Positions 34,110 through 42,779 of a stretch of 64,000 nt of DNA are shown here, piece after piece (the stretch's first letter is position 1; the number at the start of each line of letters is the position of its first letter). The stretch is taken from the NCBI RefSeq assembly GCF_000787775.1, contig NZ_BBPM01000010.1, positions 62,001 through 126,000 on the forward strand, read 5' to 3'. This DNA comes from Streptacidiphilus carbonis. GTDB taxonomy: Bacteria > Actinomycetota > Actinomycetes > Streptomycetales > Streptomycetaceae. The translations under genes and the position numbers were made by a program. The notes under the pieces were generated by a model. The model saw nothing but the letters and a program-made list of their open reading frames with translations, had not been told where the DNA came from and did not search any database.

Positions 34110-35248
34110 CGGCGGTCTCCGTTCGGCAGGGGCAGGGTGGCCCGTACCGACCAACCAGTCCCGGGCTGCGGACCGGCGTCGAGCGTTCCGCCCAGGGCCT
34201 CGATGCGCTCGCGCATGCCGACCAGACCGTAGCCGGCGCGCGGGGAGGCGCGGATCGGGGGGTGCGGCGGAGCGTCGTTGCCGATCTCGACGGTGATGTC
34301 CGTGCAGTCCTGGGAGATGGTGACGGTTGCCGCGCGGGCGCCGCGGGCATGGCGGGCGATGTTGGTCAGGGATTCCTGGACGACCCGGTACACGGTGCTG
34401 GTGACCACGGGTGGCCAGGGCGGCGCCCCGGTGGGCAGCCGGAGGTCGACGGCCGGTCCGTGCTCCTCGAAGCGGCGGACCAGGTCGACGAGTTGCTCCG
34501 GTCCCGCGGTTACGGCGGCACCGTCCTCCGCGTCGCGGAGCAGCGCGACCACCCGTCGCATCGCGTCCATGGCGTCGGTGCCCGAGCGCTCGATGTCCGC
34601 CAGGGCGGTGCCGAGGCGGTCGGGCTGCTTGCGGAGCATGATCTGGGCGGCGTGGGTATGCATCACGATGCCGGACACGTGGTGGGCGACGACATCGTGC
34701 AACTCCCGTGCCAGGGCCAGGCGTTCGTCACGCCGCACCGCCTCGACGGTGGCCTGGCGGCGTTGCTCCAGGAAGCGCAGGACGAGCCCCGTGCCGAGGC
34801 CGAGCAGCCAGCACTGGACGCCCACGTGGAACGAGCCGACGGCAGTCGGCGTGGTCGCGAGCCGGCCGAGTGTCGTGACCGCGAGTCCGGCGGCGGCAAC
34901 CACCACTGCTCGCCGGAGCGGCAGCACCCGGACCGCCGAGCCGGCGAGGACGGCCAAGGCCAAGGACGCGGCCAAGCCGGGCTGAGCGGTCAGGTACCCC
35001 CTGCTGGAGGCAAGGACCGCGGCAGCCGCGACGGACAGGCCGACGGCCACGGCGACCAGCCGGTCGCGCCCTCGAAGCAGCGCCGCGAGGCACACCACCG
35101 CGCTGACGCCGCAGTCGAGCGCCCAGTCCCGGCGCCCCGCGTCGGCACGGTGGTAGGCCGTCGCTGCCAGGATCGCCGCGAAGGCGAGCCCGGACAGGAC
35201 GTTGGTTCGTCTGGCGGCCAGTGCGCCCAGTGCGGCGAGCCGTTCCAT
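34106..35248 (-). CDS. Sensor histidine kinase (second system)
   Basis: 380 residues. Residues 15-165 hold five or six membrane helices; HisKA_3 phospho-acceptor His in ARELHDVVAHHVSGIVMH; ATP-lid motifs ESLTNIARHA and GYGLVGMRERIEALGG. ATG 35248 is taken as start; GTG 35257 is possible. The frame runs much further upstream through the regulatory region, which has no coding character. Forms a coupled pair with the response regulator. Confidence 0.93.
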   Translation of the reverse strand: MERLAALGALAARRTNVLSGLAFAAILAATAYHRADAGRRDWALDCGVSAVVCLAALLRGRDRLVAVAVGLSVAAAAVLASSRGYLTAQPGLAASLALAVLAGSAVRVLPLRRAVVVAAAGLAVTTLGRLATTPTAVGSFHVGVQCWLLGLGTGLVLRFLEQRRQATVEAVRRDERLALARELHDVVAHHVSGIVMHTHAAQIMLRKQPDRLGTALADIERSGTDAMDAMRRVVALLRDAEDGAAVTAGPEQLVDLVRRFEEHGPAVDLRLPTGAPPWPPVVTSTVYRVVQESLTNIARHARGARAATVTISQDCTDITVEIGNDAPPHPPIRASPRAGYGLVGMRERIEALGGTLDAGPQPGTGWSVRATLPLPNGDRR

Positions 35249-35290
35249 CACACTCACGGTGCTCAGACTACGGAACCGGCCGTGAACGCT

Positions 35291-35344
35291 GTACCGGCCA
35301 AAAGGACCGCTCCGATCCGCCCGATCAGTACTTTTGGCCGGTAC
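35291..35344. promoter_or_regulatory. 54-bp interrupted palindrome between divergent kinase and ABC genes
   Basis: GTACCGGCCAAAAG at 35291-35304 and its exact complement CTTTTGGCCGGTAC at 35331-35344, separated by 26 bases. Each arm itself contains CGGCC and an A-tract. The centre-to-centre distance of the arms is 40 bases, close to four helical turns, suiting two regulator dimers on one face of the DNA. It sits 43 bases before the kinase ATG and about 90 before the ABC operon, so it is the natural site of the paired response regulator. Confidence 0.8.
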
Positions 35345-35376
35345 GAGCCACAGTCGGCGTGCGCAGGCTTGACGGC

Positions 35377-35442
35377 ATGCAACGAGACCTCGACACACCC
35401 CGCGGCGACGCGGGGTCCGCACGAGCCGGCAGGTGGATGTGA
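35377..35442 (+). CDS. Possible 21-codon leader frame before the ABC operon
   Basis: ATG at 35377 reads MQRDLDTPRGDAGSARAGRW then M and stops at TGA 35440-35442, overlapping both candidate GTG starts of the next gene (35433, 35439). The direct overlap would couple translation of the first permease to this short frame. No clear ribosome site precedes the ATG, so it could also be chance. Confidence 0.3.
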   Translation: MQRDLDTPRGDAGSARAGRWM

Positions 35443-36137
35443 ACCGGTCCACCTGGGCCCGCCTCCGATTGGAGCTGCGGGTCATCGGCATCGCCCCGCC
35501 GGTGACGGCACTGGCGGCAACGCTGGGCGGCGCGATCCTGGTGATCGTCATGCATGCCACCGGGGCCGGTGCGGAGCACGTCAACCTAGCCGCCGGCGCG
35601 GCCCTGGCGGGCTTCGCCCCTCTCGGCACCGCCGTCGCGGCCTCCTCGATCGTGGGGCGTGATTCCGGCGCCGAGCTGGTCATGACCACCACGGTCTACC
35701 GCCGGGTGCTGTTCCTGCGTGTCGGCCTGGTGGTGCTCCCAGCGGCCCTGGTCACACTGTTGGACGCCGTCGTATTCCGGGCCCTGAACGCGTGGCCCGC
35801 GGGCCAGGGCACGGGCGGCTACGTCCTGGTGTGGGCCCCGCCGATGCTCTGGCTGGTCGCACTGGCGATGCTCATCGCAATCGGCCTGCGCAGCCCGGGC
35901 GCCGCAAGCGGCCTGATTGCGGGCATCTGGCTGGCCCAGGACCTGATGCGGAGCGCCATCCTGGACAACACGGTGCTGCGGACACAGTTCCTGTTCATGG
36001 GCGTCGCCGACCGGGTCCCGGTGCACGAATGGACCGTCAACCGAATCGCCCTGCCCACCGTCGGCGTCGTCGCCGTGATCGCGGCCGGCCTGCTGCTGGG
36101 GCGTCCCGAACGATTCCTGGGGAGCGATGCCGCATGA
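35433..36137 (+). CDS. ABC-2 type exporter, membrane protein 1
   Basis: 234 residues with about six membrane helices (segments at APPVTALAATLGGAILVIV, LAAGAALAGFAPLGTAVAA, VLFLRVGLVVLPAALVTLL, LVALAMLIAIGL, TVGVVAVIAAGLLL). No ATPase motifs. First gene of a four-gene operon; its stop overlaps the ATG of the second membrane gene. Start is GTG 35433 or GTG 35439. Probably exports a peptide, lipid or drug whose presence is sensed by the divergent two-component system. Confidence 0.85.
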   Translation: MDVNRSTWARLRLELRVIGIAPPVTALAATLGGAILVIVMHATGAGAEHVNLAAGAALAGFAPLGTAVAASSIVGRDSGAELVMTTTVYRRVLFLRVGLVVLPAALVTLLDAVVFRALNAWPAGQGTGGYVLVWAPPMLWLVALAMLIAIGLRSPGAASGLIAGIWLAQDLMRSAILDNTVLRTQFLFMGVADRVPVHEWTVNRIALPTVGVVAVIAAGLLLGRPERFLGSDAA

Positions 36138-36946
36138 CCGCCGTCCTGGAGCGAACCGCCCCGCCGACTGCGGCTCAGGGCCGGTTGGCGAAGACCGTCG
36201 CGGCCGCCCGCTACGAGTACCTGATGCAGGTGCGCCGCCCGGCCGTCTGGCTGGTCGTGCTCGCGCTGATCACCCTGCGCTGCGCATCGCCCTTCCCGCC
36301 CGGCTTCACCAGCACCACGGACCACGCCACGCTGGTCGCGGACTGGGCGTTCAACTTCATCATGCTGTGCCCGATCGGCGTCGGCGCCGTCCTCGCCGAC
36401 CGCGCCCGGCGGGAGGCCCGGCTGGAGCTGAACGACCTCCTGACATCGACGCCCACCAGCATAGGCCCGCGCCTGTGGGGCAAGGCCATCGGCGCCGGCG
36501 CGGCGACCATCACACCGGTCGCCGTCGCCTGGGTCGGCCTGCTCGGCTACCTGACCGCCCAGCGCGGGGCCGGGGTGATCCCGGTCGGCCTCGCGGCGTT
36601 CGCCGCCATCATCCTGCCCGCGCTGCTCTTCGTCGCGGCCTACTCGGTCACCATCCCGTACCTGACCGGACCCGCACTGTACCGGCTGGGCCTGTTCGGC
36701 TACTGGATCTGGGGCAACATGGTCGGCCCGCGCTACGGCATCCCCACCCCCGCCGGAACGCCCTTCGAACCCATCGGCGAATACCCGTCCGGCGCCTGGT
36801 TCCACGGCGTCATGTTCGACGCCAAGCAGCGGGGAGTACACGCGACCGGCGGCGAGGCCGTCCTCAGCATCTCCTTCCTGCTCCTCGCAGCGCTCGCCGC
36901 CCTGGCGATCACCCACTACGTGCTCTCCAGGAGGAGCCCGTCATGA
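36134..36946 (+). CDS. ABC-2 type exporter, membrane protein 2
   Basis: 270 residues, about six membrane helices; cytoplasmic N-terminus with LAKTVAAARYEYLMQVRRPA, the amphipathic coupling region of ABC-2 permeases, and a conserved-looking RARREARLELNDLLTSTPTS loop found in bacitracin-type/NatB-like permeases. ATGA overlap with the preceding gene and again with the following ATPase gene shows tight coupling. Partner of membrane protein 1. Confidence 0.88.
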   Translation: MTAVLERTAPPTAAQGRLAKTVAAARYEYLMQVRRPAVWLVVLALITLRCASPFPPGFTSTTDHATLVADWAFNFIMLCPIGVGAVLADRARREARLELNDLLTSTPTSIGPRLWGKAIGAGAATITPVAVAWVGLLGYLTAQRGAGVIPVGLAAFAAIILPALLFVAAYSVTIPYLTGPALYRLGLFGYWIWGNMVGPRYGIPTPAGTPFEPIGEYPSGAWFHGVMFDAKQRGVHATGGEAVLSISFLLLAALAALAITHYVLSRRSPS

Positions 36947-37863
36947 CAGCGCCCAACGTGACCATCACCGATCTGACCGTCACCTTCCAGCGCGGACAGG
37001 TCCGCGCCCTCGACGGCATCAGTCTCCGCCTGCCCGCGGGCATGGTCGGTCTGCTCGGCCCCAACGGAGCCGGCAAGACCACCTTCATGCGGGTCCTGAC
37101 CGGGGTGCTGCTGCCGACCTCGGGCACCGTCGCGGTGGACGGCACCGACCTGACGTCGCGCAGCCAGCGCCGAGAGGTCAAGGCCGCCACCGGCTACCTC
37201 CCCCAGGAGCTCGGCCTGTACCCGGATCTGACGGCCAGCCAGTTCCTCGACTACATGGCGCTGCTCAAGGGCATCACCGACCGGCGCGCCCGCCGCACCC
37301 GCGTCAAGGACGTCCTCGAACTGGTCTCGCTCAGCGATGTCGCCAACCGGAAGCTGAAGGGCTATTCGGGCGGCATGAAGCGCCGCGTGGGCATCGCCCA
37401 GGCCATCCTGAACGACCCCCGTCTGCTGATCGTCGACGAGCCCACCGTGGGGCTGGACCCCGAGGAACGGCTGCGGTTCCGCAGCCTGCTCGCCACCCTG
37501 GCCGACGACCGTACGGTGCTGCTCTCCACCCACATCGTCGACGACATCGTGCAGACCTGCCCGAACGTCGTGGTGGTCGAGCACGGCAGCATCGCCTTCC
37601 AGGGCGCCATCGGCGACCTCGCCGCTCGCGCCGAGGGCATGGTGTGGCACGTCACCCAGCCGGCCACTGCCCCAGCGCCCGACCTGCCCACCGTCACCGT
37701 CACCCCCGGCATGACCGGCACCACCTACCGGGTCATCAGTTCCGGCATCCCCGCCCAGGACGCGGAGAGCGTCAGCGCCACCGTTGAGGACGGCTACATC
37801 GCCCTGATGCACGGCACCGTCCCGCAGCGGGCCCAGCACGGCCCCGACCTCCGCGCCATCTGA
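36943..37863 (+). CDS. ABC transporter ATP-binding protein
   Basis: 306 residues. Walker A GPNGAGKTT, Q-loop PQELGLYPDL, signature YSGGMKRR, Walker B LLIVDEPTVGLD, and the H-loop STHIVDD are complete; a C-terminal extension after residue 225 is typical of ABC-2 exporters. Drives the two preceding membrane proteins. Followed after 33 bases by a small membrane-protein gene. Confidence 0.96.
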   Translation: MTAPNVTITDLTVTFQRGQVRALDGISLRLPAGMVGLLGPNGAGKTTFMRVLTGVLLPTSGTVAVDGTDLTSRSQRREVKAATGYLPQELGLYPDLTASQFLDYMALLKGITDRRARRTRVKDVLELVSLSDVANRKLKGYSGGMKRRVGIAQAILNDPRLLIVDEPTVGLDPEERLRFRSLLATLADDRTVLLSTHIVDDIVQTCPNVVVVEHGSIAFQGAIGDLAARAEGMVWHVTQPATAPAPDLPTVTVTPGMTGTTYRVISSGIPAQDAESVSATVEDGYIALMHGTVPQRAQHGPDLRAI

Positions 37864-37896
37864 CCCCAGCCGCCTTCAACACCCGAGGACCAGCAG

Positions 37897-38058
37897 ATGT
37901 CCCAGCAGCCCCTCACCTCCGCCCTGGCCGCCTCCACCACCACCGGTTTCCATCCCGGCCTCGCCTTCTTCGTGGAGTGGGCCCTCGTCATCGGCGCCAT
38001 CATCGGCGTTCCCATCTACGTCGTCCGCCTGGTGCGCAATCGCCGCAAGAGTCGCTGA
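37897..38058 (+). CDS. Small single-helix membrane protein, 53 residues
   Basis: MSQQPLTSALAASTTTGFHP, then one membrane helix (AFFVEWALVIGAIIGVPIYVV) and a basic tail RLVRNRRKSR. Too short for usual gene callers. It ends the ABC operon in the same orientation, with GAGGACCAGCAG before the ATG as a weak ribosome site. The basic tail predicts an N-out, C-in topology. Possible roles: a stabilising subunit of the exporter or a small regulator of it; no family is recognised. Confidence 0.65.
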   Translation: MSQQPLTSALAASTTTGFHPGLAFFVEWALVIGAIIGVPIYVVRLVRNRRKSR

Positions 38059-38166
38059 ACACCGCCTGAGCGCACCGCGGGTCGCGCCTCCCGGGGCGCT
38101 CTGGTGGACCTTGCCCTCAGGGGGAAGCGTTGGCGCTGGTCACGCGGTTGCGGCCAGGGAGGTGGT

Positions 38167-39093
38167 TTACGCGTCGGAGTCAAGCTGAGCGTCTGCCGCC
38201 GGCTGCGCGGCCCGCTGGGCAGCCCGCCAAGCCTCCTCCGCACGCTGCATGCGCTCGAACAGTGCCGCACGGTCGGCGTCGCCGATGGCCGACAGGTCCA
38301 GTCGGAACAGATTCTCCGCGACCTGGAACCACTCCTCGGCGGACGTCAGGACCCGGGTGGAACGTCCACTGGCATCGTCACGGGTCAGCTCGTCGTTGAG
38401 GATGAAGTCGGTCCCCTGCGCGTCGCGCCGGAAGAGCTCGCAGGTCTGGACGAACGAAGACTGCGGCGACGTCGAGAGCTCGGCGTGATGTCCGCCGAAG
38501 TCCTCCCAAGCGGCGGGAGCGAGCGTGAAGTCCATGCTGTGGAAGGTCGTCTGCACGGGATCGGTGACGAACCGCCAGGCGTCGGGCCCGATCTCGGGCA
38601 GCGCCTGCAACCGAAAGCTGAAGGGGCCCTGGACATGGACGCCCTCCCGCAGCGGGATCGGCTCATGGTGCGAGTTGGCCAGCCCGACATCGACCGACCA
38701 GCGCTCGCCATCGAGCACGACCGTGAGCGCCAGGTGAGTGCCGTACTCCTCCGGGGTCGCCTTCGCGCTCTTGACGCTGCCGTTGATGGCCCCACGATGC
38801 AACGTGACGTCATACCCGAGGACGGTCAGCAGGGATGCGAAGGCGTTGTTCAGATTGAAGCAGTAGCCGCCCCGGCCCGCCAGGATGCGGGCTATCGATT
38901 CCTCCGGGCTGATGCCCTGCGGACGTCCGAGCTGGATGTCGATGTTCTCGAAGGCGATCCGCTCGACATGCGCACGGTGCAGCGCGCGCAGGGTCTCGAG
39001 CGTCGGCGCTCCGAGAGACTCCGGGTCTTCGACGCCGAGCCTGGCCAGATAGGGGGCGACCCAGAGGGGACGGTCGTTCGTCTGCGCAATCAT
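38167..39093 (-). CDS. Arylamine N-acetyltransferase
   Basis: 308 residues. Acetyl (or acyl) transfer from CoA to arylamines. The Cys-His-Asp triad is Cys78 (RGGYCFNLN), His120 (YGTHLAL) and Asp135 (WSVDVGLANS). ATG 39093 follows TACCCT by eight bases and gives the usual N-terminus (RPLWVAPYLARLG); the longer frame from 39189 is less likely. The C-terminus carries an extra Ala-rich helix of about 40 residues. In actinomycetes NAT homologues also act as amide synthases in ansamycin clusters, but no PKS cluster is present here. Convergent with the ABC operon. Confidence 0.94.
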   Translation of the reverse strand: MIAQTNDRPLWVAPYLARLGVEDPESLGAPTLETLRALHRAHVERIAFENIDIQLGRPQGISPEESIARILAGRGGYCFNLNNAFASLLTVLGYDVTLHRGAINGSVKSAKATPEEYGTHLALTVVLDGERWSVDVGLANSHHEPIPLREGVHVQGPFSFRLQALPEIGPDAWRFVTDPVQTTFHSMDFTLAPAAWEDFGGHHAELSTSPQSSFVQTCELFRRDAQGTDFILNDELTRDDASGRSTRVLTSAEEWFQVAENLFRLDLSAIGDADRAALFERMQRAEEAWRAAQRAAQPAADAQLDSDA

Positions 39094-39501
39094 GGTTCCG
39101 GAGGGTAGCGCCCCGGGTTTCTCCGGCCCCAACGATTTTGCGATGATGATCTTCATCAACTCGCCGGCCCCGCCGTCGATCCGCGACACCCGCCTACAGG
39201 CGACGTCGGTCTACGATCCGGCCAGTCAGGTGCGTCGCGGCAGGCGGCGGAGCCTGCGTCGGCATCGTTGCCCTGACCTCGCTGGCGGCCTGGTCCAGTT
39301 CAGCTCCACCTGGTCCGTGGACTCCGCCGCCGACGGGCGCGGCACCGCCCGGCGGCGACGCGTGCCTGGCTGGGTCGGGCAGGGGCATGAGGGGCGGGCG
39401 GCGGCTGCCGATAGGCGGAGGGGCCGCCGTCCCTGCGGTGGTCCGGGTGCTACGGTGTGGCATGAAACGACTACTGTGAGCTGCTTTGATCATGGGGACA
39501 G
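39094..39501. other. 408-base intergenic region between divergent genes
   Basis: Holds the promoters of the NAT gene and the flavin monooxygenase. A plus-strand frame with a hydrophobic, Pro-rich stretch (ACVGIVALTSLAAWSSSAPP) is open from about 39230 to 39479 but has no clear start or family and is not called. Confidence 0.4.
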
Positions 39502-40713
39502 ATGCGCATCGTGTGCGTTGGCGGAGGGCCCGCCAGCCTCTACTTTTCGATCTTGATGAAGAAGTACGACCGGGACCACAGCATCACGGTCCTCGAACGC
39601 AACCCTGTTGGATCCACTTACGGCTGGGGGGTGACCTACTGGGCTGACCTGCTCGACAAACTGCGGGAGGGCGACGCCCCGACCGCGGAGGCGATCAGCG
39701 AGCACTCTGTCCGCTGGGGAGGCGGCGTGGCGCACGTTCGGGACGAGGTGACGACCCACTCCGGCGACGAGGGGTTCGGCATCGGCCGACAGCGCCTGCT
39801 CGACCTCCTGGCCGAGCGGGCGACCGACCTCGGCGTGCGCCTCGAGTTCGGTCGCGAGATCGAGAGTCCCTCCCAACTCCCCACCGCAGACCTGATCGTC
39901 GCCGGTGACGGCGTCAACAGCCGCCTGCGCCAACTTCATTCGGATCACTTCGGGACCGAGGTGACGGCTGGACGGAACAAGTTCATCTGGCTGGGAACAA
40001 GAAGGGTGTTCGAATCCTTCACGTTCGCCTTCGTCGAGACCCACTGCGGCTGGATCTGGTTCTACGCCTACCGGTTCACGGGCGACCTCAGTACCTGCAT
40101 CGTCGAGTGCTCGCCGGAGACCTGGGCCGGGCTCGGTTTCGACAAGCTGGGTGAGAGCGCGACGCTGGCGCTGCTCGGGGACATCTTCGCGAAGCAACTC
40201 GACGGTCAACCGCTGATCAACCGGGCGGCCGGGGAAGGCCGCGTCCCTTGGCTCAACTTCCGGACCATGACGAACACAACGTGGCGTCACGACAACATCG
40301 TGCTGCTGGGAGACGCCGCTCACACCACGCACTACTCCATCGGCGCCGGAACCACGTTGGCACTCGAGGACGCCATCGGCCTTGCCGGAGCGCTGCACCG
40401 GCACACCGGGCTCCAACCCGCCCTGGCAGCCTACGAACAGGAGCGCAAACGCGCCCTCCTCTCCACTCAGGCCGCGGCGCGCTACAGCGCCCAGTGGTAC
40501 GAGAACATCCCGCGCTACATCCACCTGAAGCCCGCACGGCTGTTCGCGCTGCTCGGCCAGCGGCACTCACCGCTTCTCCCGTACGTGCCGCCGCAGATGT
40601 ACTACGTGGCCAACCAGGCCTTCGAGGAGTTCACAGCCCTGCGGAAGTTCCGCAAGTGGCTGGGCCCCAAGGTCGTGCGGACCCTGCAGGCACGCCGGCC
40701 CGGTCCGCCGTGA
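39502..40713 (+). CDS. VioD / salicylyl-CoA-hydroxylase-like FAD monooxygenase
   Basis: 403 residues. FAD fold MRIVCVGGGPASLYFSILMK with the family-specific GWGVTYW after the second strand, substrate-side GRNKFIWLGTRRVFESFTFA, STCIVECSPETW, and the second FAD motif LLGDAAHTTHYSIGAGTTLA. These blocks match tryptophan-derived VioD (GRNKYIWYGT, STFIVECSEETY, HFSIGHGTT) and the first domain of salicylyl-CoA 5-hydroxylase. It likely hydroxylates an aromatic or indole ring with NADPH and O2. GGGGA sits before the ATG. No violacein-type partners lie nearby, so it stands alone; function in context unknown. Confidence 0.9.
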   Translation: MRIVCVGGGPASLYFSILMKKYDRDHSITVLERNPVGSTYGWGVTYWADLLDKLREGDAPTAEAISEHSVRWGGGVAHVRDEVTTHSGDEGFGIGRQRLLDLLAERATDLGVRLEFGREIESPSQLPTADLIVAGDGVNSRLRQLHSDHFGTEVTAGRNKFIWLGTRRVFESFTFAFVETHCGWIWFYAYRFTGDLSTCIVECSPETWAGLGFDKLGESATLALLGDIFAKQLDGQPLINRAAGEGRVPWLNFRTMTNTTWRHDNIVLLGDAAHTTHYSIGAGTTLALEDAIGLAGALHRHTGLQPALAAYEQERKRALLSTQAAARYSAQWYENIPRYIHLKPARLFALLGQRHSPLLPYVPPQMYYVANQAFEEFTALRKFRKWLGPKVVRTLQARRPGPP

Positions 40714-40992
40714 GATCCACCCCGGTCACCCAGGTCCGCGCTCGGGGGGTGTCGGAGCCGGGGGGCGGCGGTCGCTCTGCCCTGGCGCGTCAGCGCCCTT
40801 CTGTGGCAGTCAGGTGGCCAGGGAGGCAACCGTGATTGTGAATGATCGACTGCCGGAAAGACGGTTCAAGGAGTATCGGGGCATGGGCCGGTAAGTCCCC
40901 ACCCGAGGAGCGTCGCGCCCAGCGCCGAGCCATCGGGTGGCGTCGGGGGTCTCCAATTCGGCTGTCAGACCACGGGCCTAATGTTTTCCCCT

Positions 40993-41886
40993 ATGAACCC
41001 TGAACTGCTCGGCCGGCTGCGGCCGTTCCGTGAAGAAGCATTGAAGCGCGGCTTGCCGTCGGAGGATGTTGAGCGGTGGATCGCCACCGCCCGCCCGTCC
41101 GGGACGCTGGTCACGAGCGGGGACGGCCCGGGGGTCGGCCGGTTCGGTGGCCCGCTGATGCTGCCCGCCGACGCCCCGGACCCCTGGTTCCCCCTGCTCG
41201 CCACCCTCGACTGCGCGGGCCTGCCCGAGGAGGTGACGGGCCTGCCGCTGCCGCCGGACGGGCGCCTGCTGCTCTTCGGCTTCCCCGAGATGACGGACTA
41301 CAGCGCCAGCGCCGGTGAAGTCGTGTACATCCCGGCCGGAACCCCCGTCGAGGAACGCAAGACGAAGTACCCGTGCGTCTACGGCGAGGAGGGGAACGAA
41401 TACGACGACGGGACACTGCGCATCTACGAGCAGTTCCCGCAGGACGAACTGCGCCTGACGGCCGACGTCTGCCTGCCCTACCACTTCCTGATTTCGGCCC
41501 TGGATCCCCCCTACGACGACACTCCGCTCCCCGGCCACCCCCTCGCCGAGGAACTGGCCGAAGCGTGGCTGGAAACCTCCGGCGCCATCACCGTGGACGG
41601 CCCGCTGCACATCGGCGGATACGCCTCACACGAATGCACCGAAGCAGACCCTGTCGCAGACGCCGCACAGGACGCTGTGCGGTCGCGACGGTTCCGGGCC
41701 GCGCAGTCGCGCGAGCCCGAAGACGCCCTGGAACTGCCCGCCCCGCAGGACTGGATGCTGCTCGCCCAATGGGACATCGGTCTCAACGGGCGGGAGGGAT
41801 CCACCCTGCACTGGGTGATCCCGCGACAGGACCTGGCCGAGCGCCGCTTCGACCGCGCCCATGTCTCGTTCTTCTGGAACCCCTGA
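40993..41886 (+). CDS. DUF1963 (YwqG-like) protein
   Basis: 297 residues, soluble. FGGPLMLPADAPDPW then PLLATLDCAGLPEE and the late DWMLLAQWDIGLNG follow the DUF1963 pattern (GG.P.LP....WP......L..l..idl). Two starts compete: ATG 40981 and ATG 40993; TAATGT at 40979-40984 as a -10 favours the second as a leaderless start. Proteins of this group often appear near toxin-immunity genes but no biochemical role is firm. No operon partner; 267 upstream bases hold no gene. Confidence 0.85.
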   Translation: MNPELLGRLRPFREEALKRGLPSEDVERWIATARPSGTLVTSGDGPGVGRFGGPLMLPADAPDPWFPLLATLDCAGLPEEVTGLPLPPDGRLLLFGFPEMTDYSASAGEVVYIPAGTPVEERKTKYPCVYGEEGNEYDDGTLRIYEQFPQDELRLTADVCLPYHFLISALDPPYDDTPLPGHPLAEELAEAWLETSGAITVDGPLHIGGYASHECTEADPVADAAQDAVRSRRFRAAQSREPEDALELPAPQDWMLLAQWDIGLNGREGSTLHWVIPRQDLAERRFDRAHVSFFWNP

Positions 41887-41997
41887 GTCAAAAATGCGTT
41901 TCACCATCAGTGGCGCCCAGCCCGAACTGGCGGGCAATTCCAAGGCCGTTGTTGCGAGAGGGAACAGGCCTCGGTCGGTCCAGTCCTGCGAAGACGC

Positions 41998-42033
41998 GGG
42001 GCAGGGCCCGTCGTGGTCGACGGGCCCTGCCCC
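41998..42033. terminator. Strong hairpin terminator
   Basis: A 16-bp perfect stem, GGGGCAGGGCCCGTCG / CGACGGGCCCTGCCCC, with loop TGGT. It starts 27 bases after the stop of the minus-strand lipoprotein gene and 111 bases after the plus-strand DUF1963 gene, so it can serve both. Confidence 0.9.
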
Positions 42034-42059
42034 CAGGATCTGCGCTATTGCTGCAGGGC

Positions 42060-42779
42060 TTACTTGCCGTAGCCGGTGTGGTAGCCGATGGGGTAGACGA
42101 AGACGTCGGGAGACTGGGCGTCGGGGGTGGGGATGGTGATGGCGAGGGCGTTGAGGTTCACGATCTGCCCGACCGTCTCGTTGGGCGGGGTGACGAGGAG
42201 CCGGGTGTAGGTCTTGGTGGAGCCTGAGGTGGCCGGGAGGTAGTCCAGCAGGAAGCGGGTCTCCTCGCCGGGCCCGACGGTGACGGTGGACCCCGAGGCA
42301 TCGGTGCGGGCGGCGTCGGGACCGGTGTCGCCCAGGCCGTTGGGGCCTATGAGCTGGACGCCCGGGAAGCCGTGCATGCTGCACGTGCTGGAACCGTTGT
42401 TCTTCATACTGACCACGATCTCGTTCTTGGTCCCCGAGGCGACGACGCTGTATCCGAGATTGTCGGTCTTGCACTTGGGGCTCGACGCCGAGGACGGGGC
42501 CTGGGCGGAGATCCCGCTGCCCGTGCCGCCTGCGGTGGAGGAACCGGACGAGGAGGACCCCGAGGTCGAACCCTGGCCGCCGGTGGAGCCGGTGGAGGGG
42601 CTGGACGAGGGGGCAGGCGCGGCCGGAGTGGAGGCAAGGCTCCCGGCGGAGCTGCTCGCGACGGCCGACGGACTGGTCTTGGCGGAGGCGCTTGCCCCGG
42701 TGCTGCTGCCGCACGCGGTCAGTGAGACACCTGCGGCAGCGACGAGCAGGGCGAGGGCGGGGATGTTCTTGACGCGCAT
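42060..42779 (-). CDS. DUF4232 lipoprotein
   Basis: 239 residues. Signal peptide with lipobox LTAC (Cys23), then about 75 residues of low-complexity Ser/Thr/Pro/Gly linker, then the DUF4232 beta-sandwich (CKTDNLGYSVVASGTKNEIV.., SSTCSMHGFPGVQL) with its paired Cys. Anchored outside the cell membrane, with the linker reaching through the wall. Common in many copies in streptomycetes; ligand unknown. Confidence 0.93.
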   Translation of the reverse strand: MRVKNIPALALLVAAAGVSLTACGSSTGASASAKTSPSAVASSSAGSLASTPAAPAPSSSPSTGSTGGQGSTSGSSSSGSSTAGGTGSGISAQAPSSASSPKCKTDNLGYSVVASGTKNEIVVSMKNNGSSTCSMHGFPGVQLIGPNGLGDTGPDAARTDASGSTVTVGPGEETRFLLDYLPATSGSTKTYTRLLVTPPNETVGQIVNLNALAITIPTPDAQSPDVFVYPIGYHTGYGK

